64,000 nt of DNA from Leucobacter musarum subsp. musarum (GTDB lineage Bacteria > Actinomycetota > Actinomycetes > Actinomycetales > Microbacteriaceae), in assembly GCF_001273845.1 (NCBI RefSeq), contig NZ_JHBW01000062.1, positions 124,001 through 188,000 on the forward strand, read 5' to 3'. Under the pieces are notes generated by a model, which worked only from the letters and a program-made list of their open reading frames with translations, ran no database searches and was not told where the DNA came from. Made by a program: the position numbers and the translations under genes. This document shows, piece by piece, positions 26,650 through 35,400 of this stretch; position 1 is the stretch's first letter, and every line of letters starts with the position of its first letter.

Positions 26650-27539
26650 CGTGGGCGGCGGGCGACCCGCAGGTCGCTCAGCCCGAATCTGCCGCGGGGA
26701 AGGGCCTCACGAATGCGGGCATCGCTGAATGGGCGGTGCGGGCGAATCTCGGGGGCCGCATCGGGTGCGGGGGGAGCCGCCTCGCTGACGCCCTCGGCGA
26801 GCATCTGCGCCTGCGCTTTCGCGAGGAGCGGGGTGACCATCAGCCACTCGGTGAGTTGTGCGACACCCCGGATCGCCCAGACTGGTGCGGGCAACACGAT
26901 GATGCGGCGGCCCGCGACGGCAGCAATGCGGCGCACGGCCTGGCTGAACCGGAGCTCGTCGACGCCGCGCACCGTGATCGTCGGTTCGGCGATGCGCCCC
27001 TCGAGGGCGGCGAGCAGCACGTCGACCATGTCGGCGACCGGCACCGGGCGCACCGTGCGCTCGCGCAGCCCGACCGTCGTGAATACGGGCAATGTGCGCA
27101 CCGATCGGCTCACGTGGTCGACGAGGTGGTCGCCGGGGCCGTAGATCATGCCCGCCTTGAGAATCGTGTACTCCAGGCCCGAGGCGCGCACAAGCTCTTC
27201 GGCCGTCCACTTCGTCTCGTGGTAGGGCGATTCGCTGCCCGGGCGCGCGCGCAGAAAGCTCAGCAGAACGATGCGCTGCACCCCGGCGCGACGGGCGGCC
27301 TCGTTTACGGCGCGCGTGCCGTCGACGTGCACGCGCTCGTACGTCTGATCCCCGATCTCGCGGTTGATGCCCGCGCAGTGCGCGACCGCGTCGCGGCCCG
27401 TGAATGCTTCGGTGAGCGCGTCGACGTCATCGATAGCGACGCCGGTGCGGCGCGAGACGATGACGGTGTGCTCGGGATCGAGCCGCTCGGCCAGGTGCCG
27501 GCCCACGAAGCCGGTGCCTCCGGTGATGGCGATGCGCAT
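26640..27539 (-). CDS. NAD(P)-dependent epimerase/dehydratase-type protein (NDUFA9-like)
   Basis: A 299-residue atypical SDR with the Rossmann start RIAITGGTGFVGRHLAE, and YHETKW carrying the Tyr-x-x-x-Lys pair. A GMIYGPGDHLVDHVS segment like that of NDUFA9/complex-I assembly relatives follows. It probably binds NAD(P) and acts on an unknown substrate, possibly a quinone or lipid. It is divergent from an ArsR regulator 65 bases away, with an AT-rich palindrome at that start, so it is the likely regulated partner. Confidence 0.85.
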   Translation of the reverse strand: MRIAITGGTGFVGRHLAERLDPEHTVIVSRRTGVAIDDVDALTEAFTGRDAVAHCAGINREIGDQTYERVHVDGTRAVNEAARRAGVQRIVLLSFLRARPGSESPYHETKWTAEELVRASGLEYTILKAGMIYGPGDHLVDHVSRSVRTLPVFTTVGLRERTVRPVPVADMVDVLLAALEGRIAEPTITVRGVDELRFSQAVRRIAAVAGRRIIVLPAPVWAIRGVAQLTEWLMVTPLLAKAQAQMLAEGVSEAAPPAPDAAPEIRPHRPFSDARIREALPRGRFGLSDLRVARRPRTR

Positions 27540-27578
27540 GGTGACTCCTGACGGTGAGCGGGTGATACCGTCACCCTA

Positions 27579-27603
27579 TTTCGCAATTATGCTATATTGC
27601 AAA
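27579..27603. promoter_or_regulatory. ArsR-type operator
   Basis: TTCGCAAT (27580-27587) and ATTGCAAA (27596-27603) form an inverted repeat with one mismatch and an 8-base spacer. The site is AT-rich, abuts the arsR start codon and faces the divergent gene. It looks like an autoregulatory site. Confidence 0.6.
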
Positions 27604-27604
27604 T

Positions 27605-27916
27605 ATGGCGGATACGGCGACGGATATCTTCGCGGCGCTCGCGCACCCGACGCGGCGCCAGATTTTGCAAGACCTGAAAGATGGCGAACTGGCTGCGGGG
27701 GAGATCGCCGCGAGGTTCAGTGCCACGGGCCCCACGATTTCACGTCACCTGTCGGTGCTGCGCCAGGCCGGGCTCGTGACCGAGCGACGAGACGCGAACC
27801 GCATTCTGTACTCGTTGGTCGGCGAGCGCCTCGCGCTTTCCGTTGGCGACTTCCTCTCGACCGTCTGCCCAGAGCAGATCGTGCTGCGTGAGGTGCGCAA
27901 GCGTCGTGCGAACTGA
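27605..27916 (+). CDS. ArsR-family regulator (SdpR-like)
   Basis: A 103-residue winged-helix repressor with the ArsR signature FAALAHPTRRQILQDL (residues 9-24) and recognition helix TGPTISRHLSVLRQAGLV. It lacks the metal-binding Cys pattern (ELCVCDL) of ArsR/SmtB sensors and resembles autorepressors of the SdpR type, so metal sensing is unlikely. The next gene starts inside its last codons. The divergent NAD(P)-binding protein gene shares the palindromic control site. Confidence 0.9.
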   Translation: MADTATDIFAALAHPTRRQILQDLKDGELAAGEIAARFSATGPTISRHLSVLRQAGLVTERRDANRILYSLVGERLALSVGDFLSTVCPEQIVLREVRKRRAN

Positions 27917-28589
27917 CACCGCTATCGAAGCCGGTTCGCTCGAGGCCACGGCGATCCTCGACTACCGTGCGCCCGTGATGCGCGGGATCACCGAGCGTGC
28001 GCAAGTGTCAGCGACATCGGGTGATCCTGCCGCCGTGCTCGAAGCGGCGCACGCCCTTATTCGCACGCAGACCCGTGCGGTGTATGCGCTGTCAGAGCGC
28101 ACACCGGCGTCGCGCACTCTCGCGCGCGGATACGGCTCTTGCAGCCAGCGTCTCGCGATTCTTGAGGGCGTTGCCCGTTCACTCGGTGTCGCCACCCGCG
28201 TGCGTGCGCTGCACGTGGACCGGACGTTCTGGTATCCCCGATTTCCGCGCGTCGCCTTCGTGCTGCCGAAGCGCATTCTGCTCGTCTGGCCCGAGTTCGC
28301 GATCAATGGCTGGAGTGCGGCCTCCGAGCTCTTCGGGTCGATCGGGTGCCGAGGCGGCGGCGCGTTCACGAATCGCGGCGCCGAAACCCTGTTCGAGGCG
28401 GCCGGGCGCTGCGCTGTCGACTGGGATGGCCGATCGGGTGGCGGCGAGTTCGATCTGTCGCGATACGTTCGAGCAGACTTCGGGTATTTCGCGCACCGCG
28501 ACGACGCATTCGATGCGCTGGGGGAGACGATGGGTTCGCCGGCGCGGTGGGTGATCGACCCGATCATGCGACGCATCGCGGCAGAGTGA
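27906..28589 (+). CDS. Transglutaminase-like domain protein
   Basis: A 227-residue cytoplasmic protein. The best landmark is RGYGSCSQRLAILEGVARSL, with C79 at the start of a helix, followed by a short strand with H103 (RVRALHVDRT). This is the Cys/His arrangement of the transglutaminase/peptidase core, so a cysteine-type hydrolase or transferase is likely. The third catalytic residue is not certain. The start is GTG 27906, overlapping the arsR gene by 11 bases; the frame extends further upstream but only within arsR. Tight coupling to an SdpR-like regulator suggests a shared task. Family call is moderate. Confidence 0.65.
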   Translation: MRTDTAIEAGSLEATAILDYRAPVMRGITERAQVSATSGDPAAVLEAAHALIRTQTRAVYALSERTPASRTLARGYGSCSQRLAILEGVARSLGVATRVRALHVDRTFWYPRFPRVAFVLPKRILLVWPEFAINGWSAASELFGSIGCRGGGAFTNRGAETLFEAAGRCAVDWDGRSGGGEFDLSRYVRADFGYFAHRDDAFDALGETMGSPARWVIDPIMRRIAAE

Positions 28590-28592
28590 CGC

Positions 28593-28630
28593 ACTGAGGC
28601 CCCCGGCGAAACACTGCCGGGGGCCTCAGT
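28593..28630. terminator. Bidirectional terminator hairpin
   Basis: A perfect 15-base-pair stem (ACTGAGGCCCCCGGC, 28593-28607, with 28616-28630) and an 8-base loop, between two convergent genes. Confidence 0.85.
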
Positions 28631-28649
28631 GAGGTCGCAGTTCGAGTAC

Positions 28650-28859
28650 CTACTCGTTGCCGATGGCCTTGTCGGCCGCATCGCGCGCGTCCTGAATCTG
28701 GCCCTCGAACTTGCCGCCGGTCACCTTGTTCGCGGCGCCTGCGACACCGTCGAGCAGCTTGTCGCTGATGTCTTCGGCCTGCTCGCTCTTGAGCGCGTCG
28801 GCGACTTTTCCGTCGCTGAGGAATTCCTTGGCCTTTGCGGTGAGATCTTCGATACCCAT
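28650..28859 (-). CDS. Small Rv0909/MT0933-like protein (putative antitoxin family)
   Basis: A 69-residue, highly charged helical protein starting MGIEDLTAKAKEFLSDGKVA and ending AADKAIGNE. This composition and the MGI-D-x-x-x-K-AK start fit the Rv0909/MT0933 family, named as antitoxins from one mycobacterial pair. No toxin gene lies next to it, so a toxin-antitoxin role is doubtful. Such proteins also resemble CsbD-like stress proteins. Start 28859 is fixed by GAAGGAG seven bases upstream; a longer frame exists but has no signal. Good terminators flank it. Confidence 0.65.
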   Translation of the reverse strand: MGIEDLTAKAKEFLSDGKVADALKSEQAEDISDKLLDGVAGAANKVTGGKFEGQIQDARDAADKAIGNE

Positions 28860-29105
28860 ATGCTGCTCCTTCGTCCCCGGGCGACCGGGCGCCGCTCCTG
28901 CGAGTATTTTCTCGCGACAGGTGGCCCTGCGTAAAGCGTTGAATCGCTCCACGGGTGCTCGAATGCCTCTGAGGTATTGGGAGGGGCAATATGAAATCCG
29001 CCCGCAGCGGCTTCGGCGACAGGTCGCTTTGTGGCCAGCGAACGTGAAATCACCCAGTGTTGATGTGGGGCATTGCTTCATGCAAGTGTTCTAGTGTTTT
29101 ACGCC
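28860..29105. other. Intergenic region upstream of the beta-lactamase gene
   Basis: 246 bases with no convincing gene. The part nearest the beta-lactamase start (29040-29105) is less GC-rich and contains TTGC-N5-GCAA and a TAGTGT hexamer that may be promoter elements, but no clear -35/-10 pair with normal spacing is seen. Confidence 0.35.
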
Positions 29106-30041
29106 ATGAGATTGAACACTGCGACACGAAACATCTTGCTCACGATTGCGGGCGCTGCTCTGCTCGCCACCACCGCTTGTGCGCCAGAAACCCACGCCGC
29201 ATCTGCATCGGCACCAGTGGCATCCGCTGAGCAGCAGCAAACGAACCGCATCGTGGATCAACGAACACTTTCGCAGAGACTCAATCGACTTCAGGGTCAG
29301 TACGGGGCGCGCATCGGCTTGTTTGCCCTGGATACGCTCACTGATCAAGTCGTGGGTTTCAATGAAGATCACAGATTCGGGTACGCCTCAAGTATCAAGG
29401 CTCTGCTCGCAGCATTCTTCTTGGAGCGGGTGACCGGGGAGAGCCGCGGTGAGCAGGTCACCTGGACGCAGGAGCAGGTAGACGATGCTGGATACGCCCC
29501 GGTTACTGGAGAGCACGTCGGCGAAAGGATGAGTGTGCAAGAACTCGCGGAGGCGACAGTGCGCACCAGTGACAACCTCGCCTTCAATCTCGTTCTTGAG
29601 AAACTTGGCGGCCCGGATGCGTTTCAGCAGTGGCTTCGAGATCAAGGCGATCAGGCGACCGAATTTGCCTCGTACGAGCCGTTTGTAAACGACATCGTCG
29701 ATGGTGACACCGCGAACACCTCAACCCCGGCCTCGATGACCTCCACACTTGCTCAGGTCGTGACCTCGCTTGGGCGCGAAAGCGCAGATCAAGATCTCCT
29801 CGTTGAATGGATGAGTGGCAACGCGACCGGAGACACCCTACTGCGGGCCGGTGTCCCCGCCGGGTGGACTGTCGCGGACAAATCAGGCGGCGCGGCAGGT
29901 ATGCGCAACGACATCGCAGTCATTACCCAACACGGTCAGGACCCGGTCATCGTGTCGGTGCTCACCACGAAGCGCGATCCCAAAGAAAAATACGATGATC
30001 AGTTGCTCGCTGACGTCGCCGAGGCGCTGTTCGCTGACTGA
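29106..30041 (+). CDS. Class A serine beta-lactamase
   Basis: A 311-residue exported serine hydrolase with all class A landmarks: S95-x-x-K98 (ASSIKAL), S155-D-N157, the omega-loop E191-PFV-N195 followed by GDTANTSTP, and K259-S-G261 (the KTG position). The catalytic Glu is in place, so it should be a true beta-lactamase rather than only a DD-peptidase relative. The signal peptide ends near TTACAPE; the lipobox is imperfect. No blaR/blaI-type regulator is adjacent. Base composition is a little less GC-rich than in neighbouring genes. Its 3' end overlaps the convergent gntR gene by 43 bases. Confidence 0.92.
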   Translation: MRLNTATRNILLTIAGAALLATTACAPETHAASASAPVASAEQQQTNRIVDQRTLSQRLNRLQGQYGARIGLFALDTLTDQVVGFNEDHRFGYASSIKALLAAFFLERVTGESRGEQVTWTQEQVDDAGYAPVTGEHVGERMSVQELAEATVRTSDNLAFNLVLEKLGGPDAFQQWLRDQGDQATEFASYEPFVNDIVDGDTANTSTPASMTSTLAQVVTSLGRESADQDLLVEWMSGNATGDTLLRAGVPAGWTVADKSGGAAGMRNDIAVITQHGQDPVIVSVLTTKRDPKEKYDDQLLADVAEALFAD

Positions 30042-30778
30042 GTAGGGCGGAAGATAGGTGAGAGCTTCGTCCCGGCGCTCTCTTTCTCCGATCGCCATGT
30101 CGGCGGTGCCCATGCGGCGCCTGGGCGGGGGAGCAAGTGCATGTCTTCGCACGCGAGCTCAGCCGCAACCGCATCGCCGGCAAGAATTGCCTCGTGCATC
30201 TGCTCCCATCCGTGAGTGAGCATCTCCCAATTGGGTTCGCGCTGGTCGACAGTGATGCTGTATTTGAAGCTGAGTGACGTCACTGCCCAATCGGCAACCA
30301 GTTTCAGCGTGGGGTTCTTGCACCGCTCGATCATGAGTCGGTAGTACTCGATGGTGACGTTCATGTGTGTGCGTGCGTCGGCCGCGGCGATCGCAGCCTT
30401 CGCGCGCTCCACGAATGTGAAGATCTGATCGCGTGCTGCGTCATCGAGGTCAGACACGATGGTACGCAGCACTCCGCCGAAGACGGTGCCCACAGTCTGT
30501 ATCGCGTGAATCACGTCTTCAGGGGTCGGGTCAACGACACGGGTGTGCGTTTGGGCGGCGATTTCGACGAAACCTTCGACCTGGAGCGCGATGATCGCTT
30601 CGCGGATTGGGGTGCGGGATATCCCGAGCCAGTTCTGCAGGCTGGCGTCATCGAGCTGTTCGCCGGGTGCGAGCGTGCCGTCGAGAATTGCGGCGCGGAT
30701 CAGATCGTGCGCTTCGTCGCGGAGGAGTCGGCGGGCAATCTTGGGCTTGGAGGCGTTGGGGATCGGCATATCCTTCAC
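29999..30778 (-). CDS. GntR-family regulator (copy A of a local family)
   Basis: A 259-residue GntR regulator with the winged helix at about 20-80 (SRTPIREAI recognition helix) and an FCD-like helical ligand domain ending in HEAILAGDAVAAEL. Its first 100 residues closely parallel the regulators at 50520 and 51310. GTG 30778 has no ribosome site but a GATACT hexamer some ten bases upstream, so a leaderless start is possible; ATG 30769 fits the sister proteins, which begin MPxP. The last roughly 35 residues (after WAPPTWR) are unlike the sisters and run into the beta-lactamase gene, suggesting that the original stop was lost. Confidence 0.88.
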   Translation of the reverse strand: MKDMPIPNASKPKIARRLLRDEAHDLIRAAILDGTLAPGEQLDDASLQNWLGISRTPIREAIIALQVEGFVEIAAQTHTRVVDPTPEDVIHAIQTVGTVFGGVLRTIVSDLDDAARDQIFTFVERAKAAIAAADARTHMNVTIEYYRLMIERCKNPTLKLVADWAVTSLSFKYSITVDQREPNWEMLTHGWEQMHEAILAGDAVAAELACEDMHLLPRPGAAWAPPTWRSEKESAGTKLSPIFRPTQSANSASATSASN

Positions 30779-30864
30779 TCTACGGTGCCAGTATCGAAGG
30801 CATCGTTGTAGTGCGCAATGAGCTATTCGAAGATCTGACCGCTTCGCGCATCACCAACGCGGCG

Positions 30865-31512
30865 TCACGCGTGCGGTGAATGGGGCTTGCTGAGGGAATC
30901 GGCGTACGCGTGCAGTGCCGCCTGGTCGACCGGTTTCAGATCGATGAAGCGATCCGGCCCGACTCGCACCGGTTCGGCATCGATCCACACGCGATTGCCC
31001 TCGACGCGCAGCACGCCGACGTAGAGCACCCGGTCGGTGTTCGACGCCCACACCGTGATCAGCAGTCGGTCGCCCGGATGCGTGAACGCGGTGGTCAAGG
31101 CTGTGACGATGCCGTCGCGATCGGTGCTTCCCCGGCGGATCGCCTCGACCACGAGATCGGTCGGGAATGCGGCGGTGACCCCGTGAATCAAGGGGTTCGT
31201 CAGCACGCCGCCGCCGCGCACGCGCCAGCGGCGCGATCCCACGAAGATCATCACGACACTGAAGAGCGCGATCGCCGGTGGCAGGAAGAACGTTCCGGCG
31301 ATCGCCATGCCCGCGCGGCGGCGGCCACCCAGCATTTCGACGATGTCGGACGGATGCAGCAGCACGATCGCCGTGATGACCGCGAATACGACCGCCGTGA
31401 TGCCCCAGAACCAGGTGCGCTTCGGGGAGCGCTCTGCGACGAAGTCTTCGGGGCGCGTGGCGAACCAGGCAGAGAGGTTGCGCGAGCGCGAAGAGATCGG
31501 CGCGAAGCTCAT
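30865..31512 (-). CDS. Hypothetical membrane protein, 215 residues
   Basis: Not assigned to a family. Two hydrophobic helices (about residues 35-55 and 72-95) follow a short N-terminus that includes a Trp-rich WFATRPEDFV. A roughly 115-residue soluble domain then alternates strands, with VYVGVLRVEGNRVWIDAEPV-type segments. An N-in, C-in topology is likely. The start at 31512 is the first ATG after the gntR remnant; the frame stays open upstream into that remnant, so a longer product cannot be fully excluded. It is downstream of the tRNA-Arg terminator. Confidence 0.6.
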   Translation of the reverse strand: MSFAPISSRSRNLSAWFATRPEDFVAERSPKRTWFWGITAVVFAVITAIVLLHPSDIVEMLGGRRRAGMAIAGTFFLPPAIALFSVVMIFVGSRRWRVRGGGVLTNPLIHGVTAAFPTDLVVEAIRRGSTDRDGIVTALTTAFTHPGDRLLITVWASNTDRVLYVGVLRVEGNRVWIDAEPVRVGPDRFIDLKPVDQAALHAYADSLSKPHSPHA

Positions 31513-31563
31513 GCCGCCGAGCGTACCAAGGGGCGTGTCAACGCGTCCGCAATTGGTTAGGGC

Positions 31564-31637
31564 TGCTTTCCAATTGGGCGGTGCCCAATTGGTGCCCGAG
31601 CGGGGGAGCAGGTGCATCTCTGCGCACACGCGCTCGA
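31564..31637 (-). pseudogene. Fragment of a gntR 3' end
   Basis: The minus strand encodes CAEMHLLPRSGTNWAPPNWK, which matches CEDMHLLPRPGAAWAPPTWR near the end of the GntR regulator at 29999-30778. The DNA agrees as well: 31580-31637 and 30105-30162 are roughly 80 percent identical by eye. Nothing upstream of it resembles the rest of a gntR gene. It sits between the tRNA-Arg terminator and the next gene, so it is a relic of a lost or rearranged gntR copy. Confidence 0.75.
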
Positions 31638-31661
31638 CCGGGTGAATAACGTGCAGACAGC

Positions 31662-31693
31662 AAAAAACCCCGCCGCTTTCGCGACGGGGTTTT
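31662..31693 (-). terminator. Intrinsic terminator of tRNA-Arg
   Basis: Minus-strand stem AAAACCCCGTCGC / GCGGCGGGGTTTT (31693-31664) with a four-base loop, followed by a run of T, starts 11 bases past the tRNA 3' end. One wobble pair. It is a classical rho-independent terminator. Confidence 0.9.
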
Positions 31694-31703
31694 CTTTCCT
31701 GTG

Positions 31704-31777
31704 TGCGCCCCAAGGGATTCGAACCCCTGACCTTCTGATCCGTAGTCAGATGCTCTATCCAGCTGAGCTAGGGGCGC
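31704..31777 (-). tRNA. tRNA-Arg (anticodon ACG)
   Basis: A 74-base cloverleaf read from the minus strand: acceptor arm GCGCCCC pairing with GGGGCGC, D arm AGCTCAGCTGGATAGAGC, anticodon arm TCTGA-CTACGGA-TCAGA with ACG at positions 34-36, and T arm with GGTTCGAATCC. The 3' CCA is not encoded. A34 would be edited to inosine and read CGU, CGC and CGA. It is transcribed alone, with a matching promoter and terminator. Confidence 0.97.
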
Positions 31778-31800
31778 CCGTTGGTTACCCAACTCGAAAT

Positions 31801-31830
31801 ACTCTACACGAGCGTTTCGCGAAACTGAAA
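31801..31830 (-). promoter_or_regulatory. tRNA-Arg promoter
   Basis: On the minus strand, TTTCAG (31825-31830) and TAGAGT (31801-31806) are separated by 18 bases and lie about 23 bases from the tRNA 5' end. This is a reasonable housekeeping promoter. Confidence 0.5.
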
Positions 31831-31890
31831 TCGAGGCCACTTCGCGCGAGGCCTCCGCGCGTGTCGCGAGCGCCCGGTACCCTGGAACGC

Positions 31891-32418
31891 GTGTCACAGA
31901 GCCCTGAACTCGTCCGCGCGGAAGCACTGATCCGCGAGATTCCGAATTACCCGTCGCCGGGCATCCTCTTCCGCGACATCACACCGCTGCTCGGCGATGC
32001 CGAGGCGCAGCGCGCCACCGTGCACGCGCTGATCGAGCCGTTCGCGGGCACCTTTGACGTCGTCGCAGGCCTGGAGGCGCGCGGGTTCTTGCTCGCGAGC
32101 GCCGCCGCGTACGCGAGTCAGACCGGCCTCATGCCGATCCGCAAAGCCGGCAAGCTGCCTCGGCCGGCGGCCAGCGTGGGGTACGCCCTCGAGTACGGCA
32201 CCGCCGAGGTCGAGGCGCACGACGACTTCGCTCCCGGCACTCGCGTGCTGCTGATCGACGACGTGCTCGCGACGGGCGGCACGCTCGCGGCTGCACACGA
32301 GCTGATCGAGCGGCTCGGGTACGTCGCAGCGGGCACGTCGGTGCTGTTTGAAATCGACGGTCTCGGCGGCCGCGAAGCCGTCGGCGACCCCGAGCTGCAT
32401 ACGGTGTTCCGCAGCTAA
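31891..32418 (+). CDS. apt: Adenine phosphoribosyltransferase
   Basis: A 175-residue enzyme that converts adenine and PRPP to AMP in purine salvage. The 13-residue PRPP-binding motif VLLIDDVLATGGT (about residues 112-124) is intact. The N-terminal IREIPNYPSPGILFRDITPL and VAGLEARGFL are typical Apt sequences. The start is GTG 31891; the open frame continues upstream through the tRNA gene, which excludes an earlier start. The gene follows the divergent tRNA-Arg. Confidence 0.95.
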   Translation: MSQSPELVRAEALIREIPNYPSPGILFRDITPLLGDAEAQRATVHALIEPFAGTFDVVAGLEARGFLLASAAAYASQTGLMPIRKAGKLPRPAASVGYALEYGTAEVEAHDDFAPGTRVLLIDDVLATGGTLAAAHELIERLGYVAAGTSVLFEIDGLGGREAVGDPELHTVFRS

Positions 32419-32453
32419 ACGCGAATGTCGGGGGTAAGGGCGAGGATCGGCAG

Positions 32454-35400
32454 ATGAGTCGACGCACGAGGCGCAGCGAGCCGCCGCTTCCCGCCCCCGA
32501 TTTCTTCGATCTCGCGGGCAGCGATCCTGAGCTACTCAATTCGGGGCGCATTCCGGATCCGCAGCCGGAGCACACGCCGCTCTTCCGCTGGCTCGCCCGA
32601 GTGCTCACCGCGGCTGAAGCGCGGTTGCGCGCGAATGGCGATGCGACCCTGCGCAACGCACTGCGATTCTTCTGGGTGCTCGTCATGGGTGCGGGCGTCT
32701 TCTTGCTGCTCGGCCCGGTGCTGAACCCGCCGATGAGCTTCGATGACGTGATCGACTCGGCTGACATCGACGAGGTCGACTGGGTCGCGCGTGACGCGCA
32801 GCTCGACTACGTCGTCGGTCGCACCGACGATGGCAGATTCGAGGCTCGGGTCACCGAGTCGTACGAGGCCGACTTCCGCAACGGCCCCGAGACGAGCGTC
32901 GAGCGTGTCATCGTCACGGAGTTCCAGGGGCACGACGTGCGTCTTGACGTCGCCGGAGCAACGGTCGACGGCGAGGCGGCCGACGTCTCGGTCACCCCGA
33001 AATCGACCACCACGGAACTGCGCATCACGCGAACCGACGGCGAGCCGTTCGCGGGCACGGAGCAGATTTCGCTGTCGTATGAACTGCACGACCTCATCAC
33101 GAGCGAGGTCGATGAGGCGACGGGTGCGGTGGTCGATCGCTTCCGGTGGTCGCTCTTCGCACCGACGTGGCCGCAAGCCACGAAGGGCGTCGAGGTCTCG
33201 CTGACCCTGCCGGCCGAGATCAACGACGCGCTCGTCCGTGCCCCGCGCGGTTCGATCGCCTGGCTCATCAGCGCGTCGACCTGGTTGACGCCCGATCGGG
33301 TAACCGACGACGGCGCAACGGTGTACTCCTTTACGAACGACCAAGCGTTGCCGCCCAATGCCGAAGCAACGCTTTCCGCGAGCTTCGCCGATGGCACATT
33401 CGTGCAGCCGCCGACGACACCGCTCTACTGGGTGCAGACTTACGGTCCGCTGGTACCGCTCGTAATGCTCGCCGCGCTCGTGCTGTTCGCTCTCGCGGCC
33501 CGACGTATCGTGTGGGCCGATAGCGCCGGTGAACCCTGGTACCTGCCGCGAGCCGAACCCCCTGACGGGATGACTCCGGATCACGCGGCGCAGTTGCGCG
33601 GACGCGTGCGGCACGCCGAACTCGTCGAGGCGCTCGGCGCAGCGCCGGCGGCTGCTTCGAAGCGTCGTGACGCATGGCTTGCCGGCCTTGCGCGAGCCGC
33701 GCGACGGTCTGGGCGATGGGGCAACCTGCCGTCTGTGGTGAAGCGCGCAGCCCGCTGGCGGGCCGCCGATGCCGCAGTTACCAGCGGGCTACGTTGGGTG
33801 CCCGATAGCTACGTGCGCGACTTCTTCACATTCGCGCCGATCGCGCTCACGCTGGTGCAGTGGGGTGTGCTGCGCCAGCTCTCGCATCAGGTGATTCTGG
33901 CGATCGTCTGGTGGCCGGCGCTCTTCGTGATCGCATCGACCGTGCTGGCGGTCGTCGCGGTGAGTGTGGTGCATCGCCCCCGCCCACTGACCCGGGCAGG
34001 TGCACTTGCCGTGCAGCAGCTCAAGGGGATCGACGTGTGGGCGCGCGCGACGCGGCTGCTCGAGCGCGGCCCCGTCGACGACGCGCTGCTGCCCTATGCC
34101 CTGCCGTTTGTCAGTGCGCGGCGCGCGGGTCGCGCGGTGGGTGAGCTTGCAACGCAGGAATCAGGTCGACGCGATATTGCGCGCGGGTGGCGCAATGAGC
34201 ACGTCATTTCAGGAGTCGCGATTACCGCGACACTTGCGGCCGCAGCGGTCTTGGCCGGTTCAGTCGTTGCGGTGTCGACGCTGCCGCCACCGCTCGCATT
34301 CGAACACGATTTCGTGACCGACACCGACGACCTCCCCGGCACGTTCTCAACTGATGTCACGGGCTTCGAGATCGCGGGCGAGCTCAGCCGTACGGCCGAG
34401 GGCAGCGCACAGGTGCGAGTCACCGAACGCCTGAATGTGCGATTCGACGGGAACGGGTCGCGCGTACCGCAGTTCGCGAAGGAGTGGCCGACCGAACGCT
34501 ACGACCAGTCGCTCGGATTCCGTCTCGACTCGGTGAAGATCGACGGCGAATCAGCCCCGTACGAGCAGCGATCGCAACCCGCGACGCGCACCGTGGCAAT
34601 GGTCACGCAGTTCTCCGACGTGCTTGACGGCGATCACGAGATCGAAATCGCGTACACGCTCGACAGCGCCGCCGTTCGCGTTCCGGGAGACGACGGCGCA
34701 GATCAGGTGCGCTGGAACGCCTGGAACGCGTTCCTCGATACCGACTATTACCGCGATGTCGATGATCTCGACGCGGGCATCGCGCAGATCCGCCCGCTCC
34801 GCGTGCAGGTCACGGTGGCTTCCGAGTTGGTGCCCGAACTGCGTGAGAGCGGGTGGATCGGCTCCGACCCCGATCGCGACTTCGAGCGCGACGAAGACGT
34901 GCTCCCACTTGAACGTGGGTTGGTGGCAGCGCCCTGGGTGCACGAGAGTCAGTACACCGTCGACGACGCGCTGCGCACCCGGCTCGACCTGCGTATCGGC
35001 GCAGTTCAGGAGCGCGCCGACGGGGCACTCGTCGCCACCTTCGACGCCGACCAGGTGCAGTCGCGCACCCGAGAGGATCTGCTCGAAGACACACCGGCGG
35101 GCCCGTGGGGCATCGACCCCGACGTGAACCGAGCGCTCACGCGATACGACCTAGGGCTTACGAATGATCTGGGCGCCGTGTTCGATTTCCCGGCTGGCAC
35201 GTTCACCGACACCTCGCCCGCCGCGGCTGAGACGTACGCGCTCGGGCGGGCGCTGCCCTACGCGACGGTGTACGCACTGCTTGTACTGGTGCTGCTCGCC
35301 AGTGCCGCGGTGATCGTATGGTGCCGAGGGAGCCGGCGACGCGCGCCCGAGACGCGCCCCGCCTCCGCGAGCCTGCGCACCATTTCGTTCGTTGTGATCC

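Noticed and set aside
31612-31890. Upstream extension of apt
   Set aside because: The frame runs through the tRNA-Arg gene and its terminator on the opposite strand; Apt homology begins at 31891.
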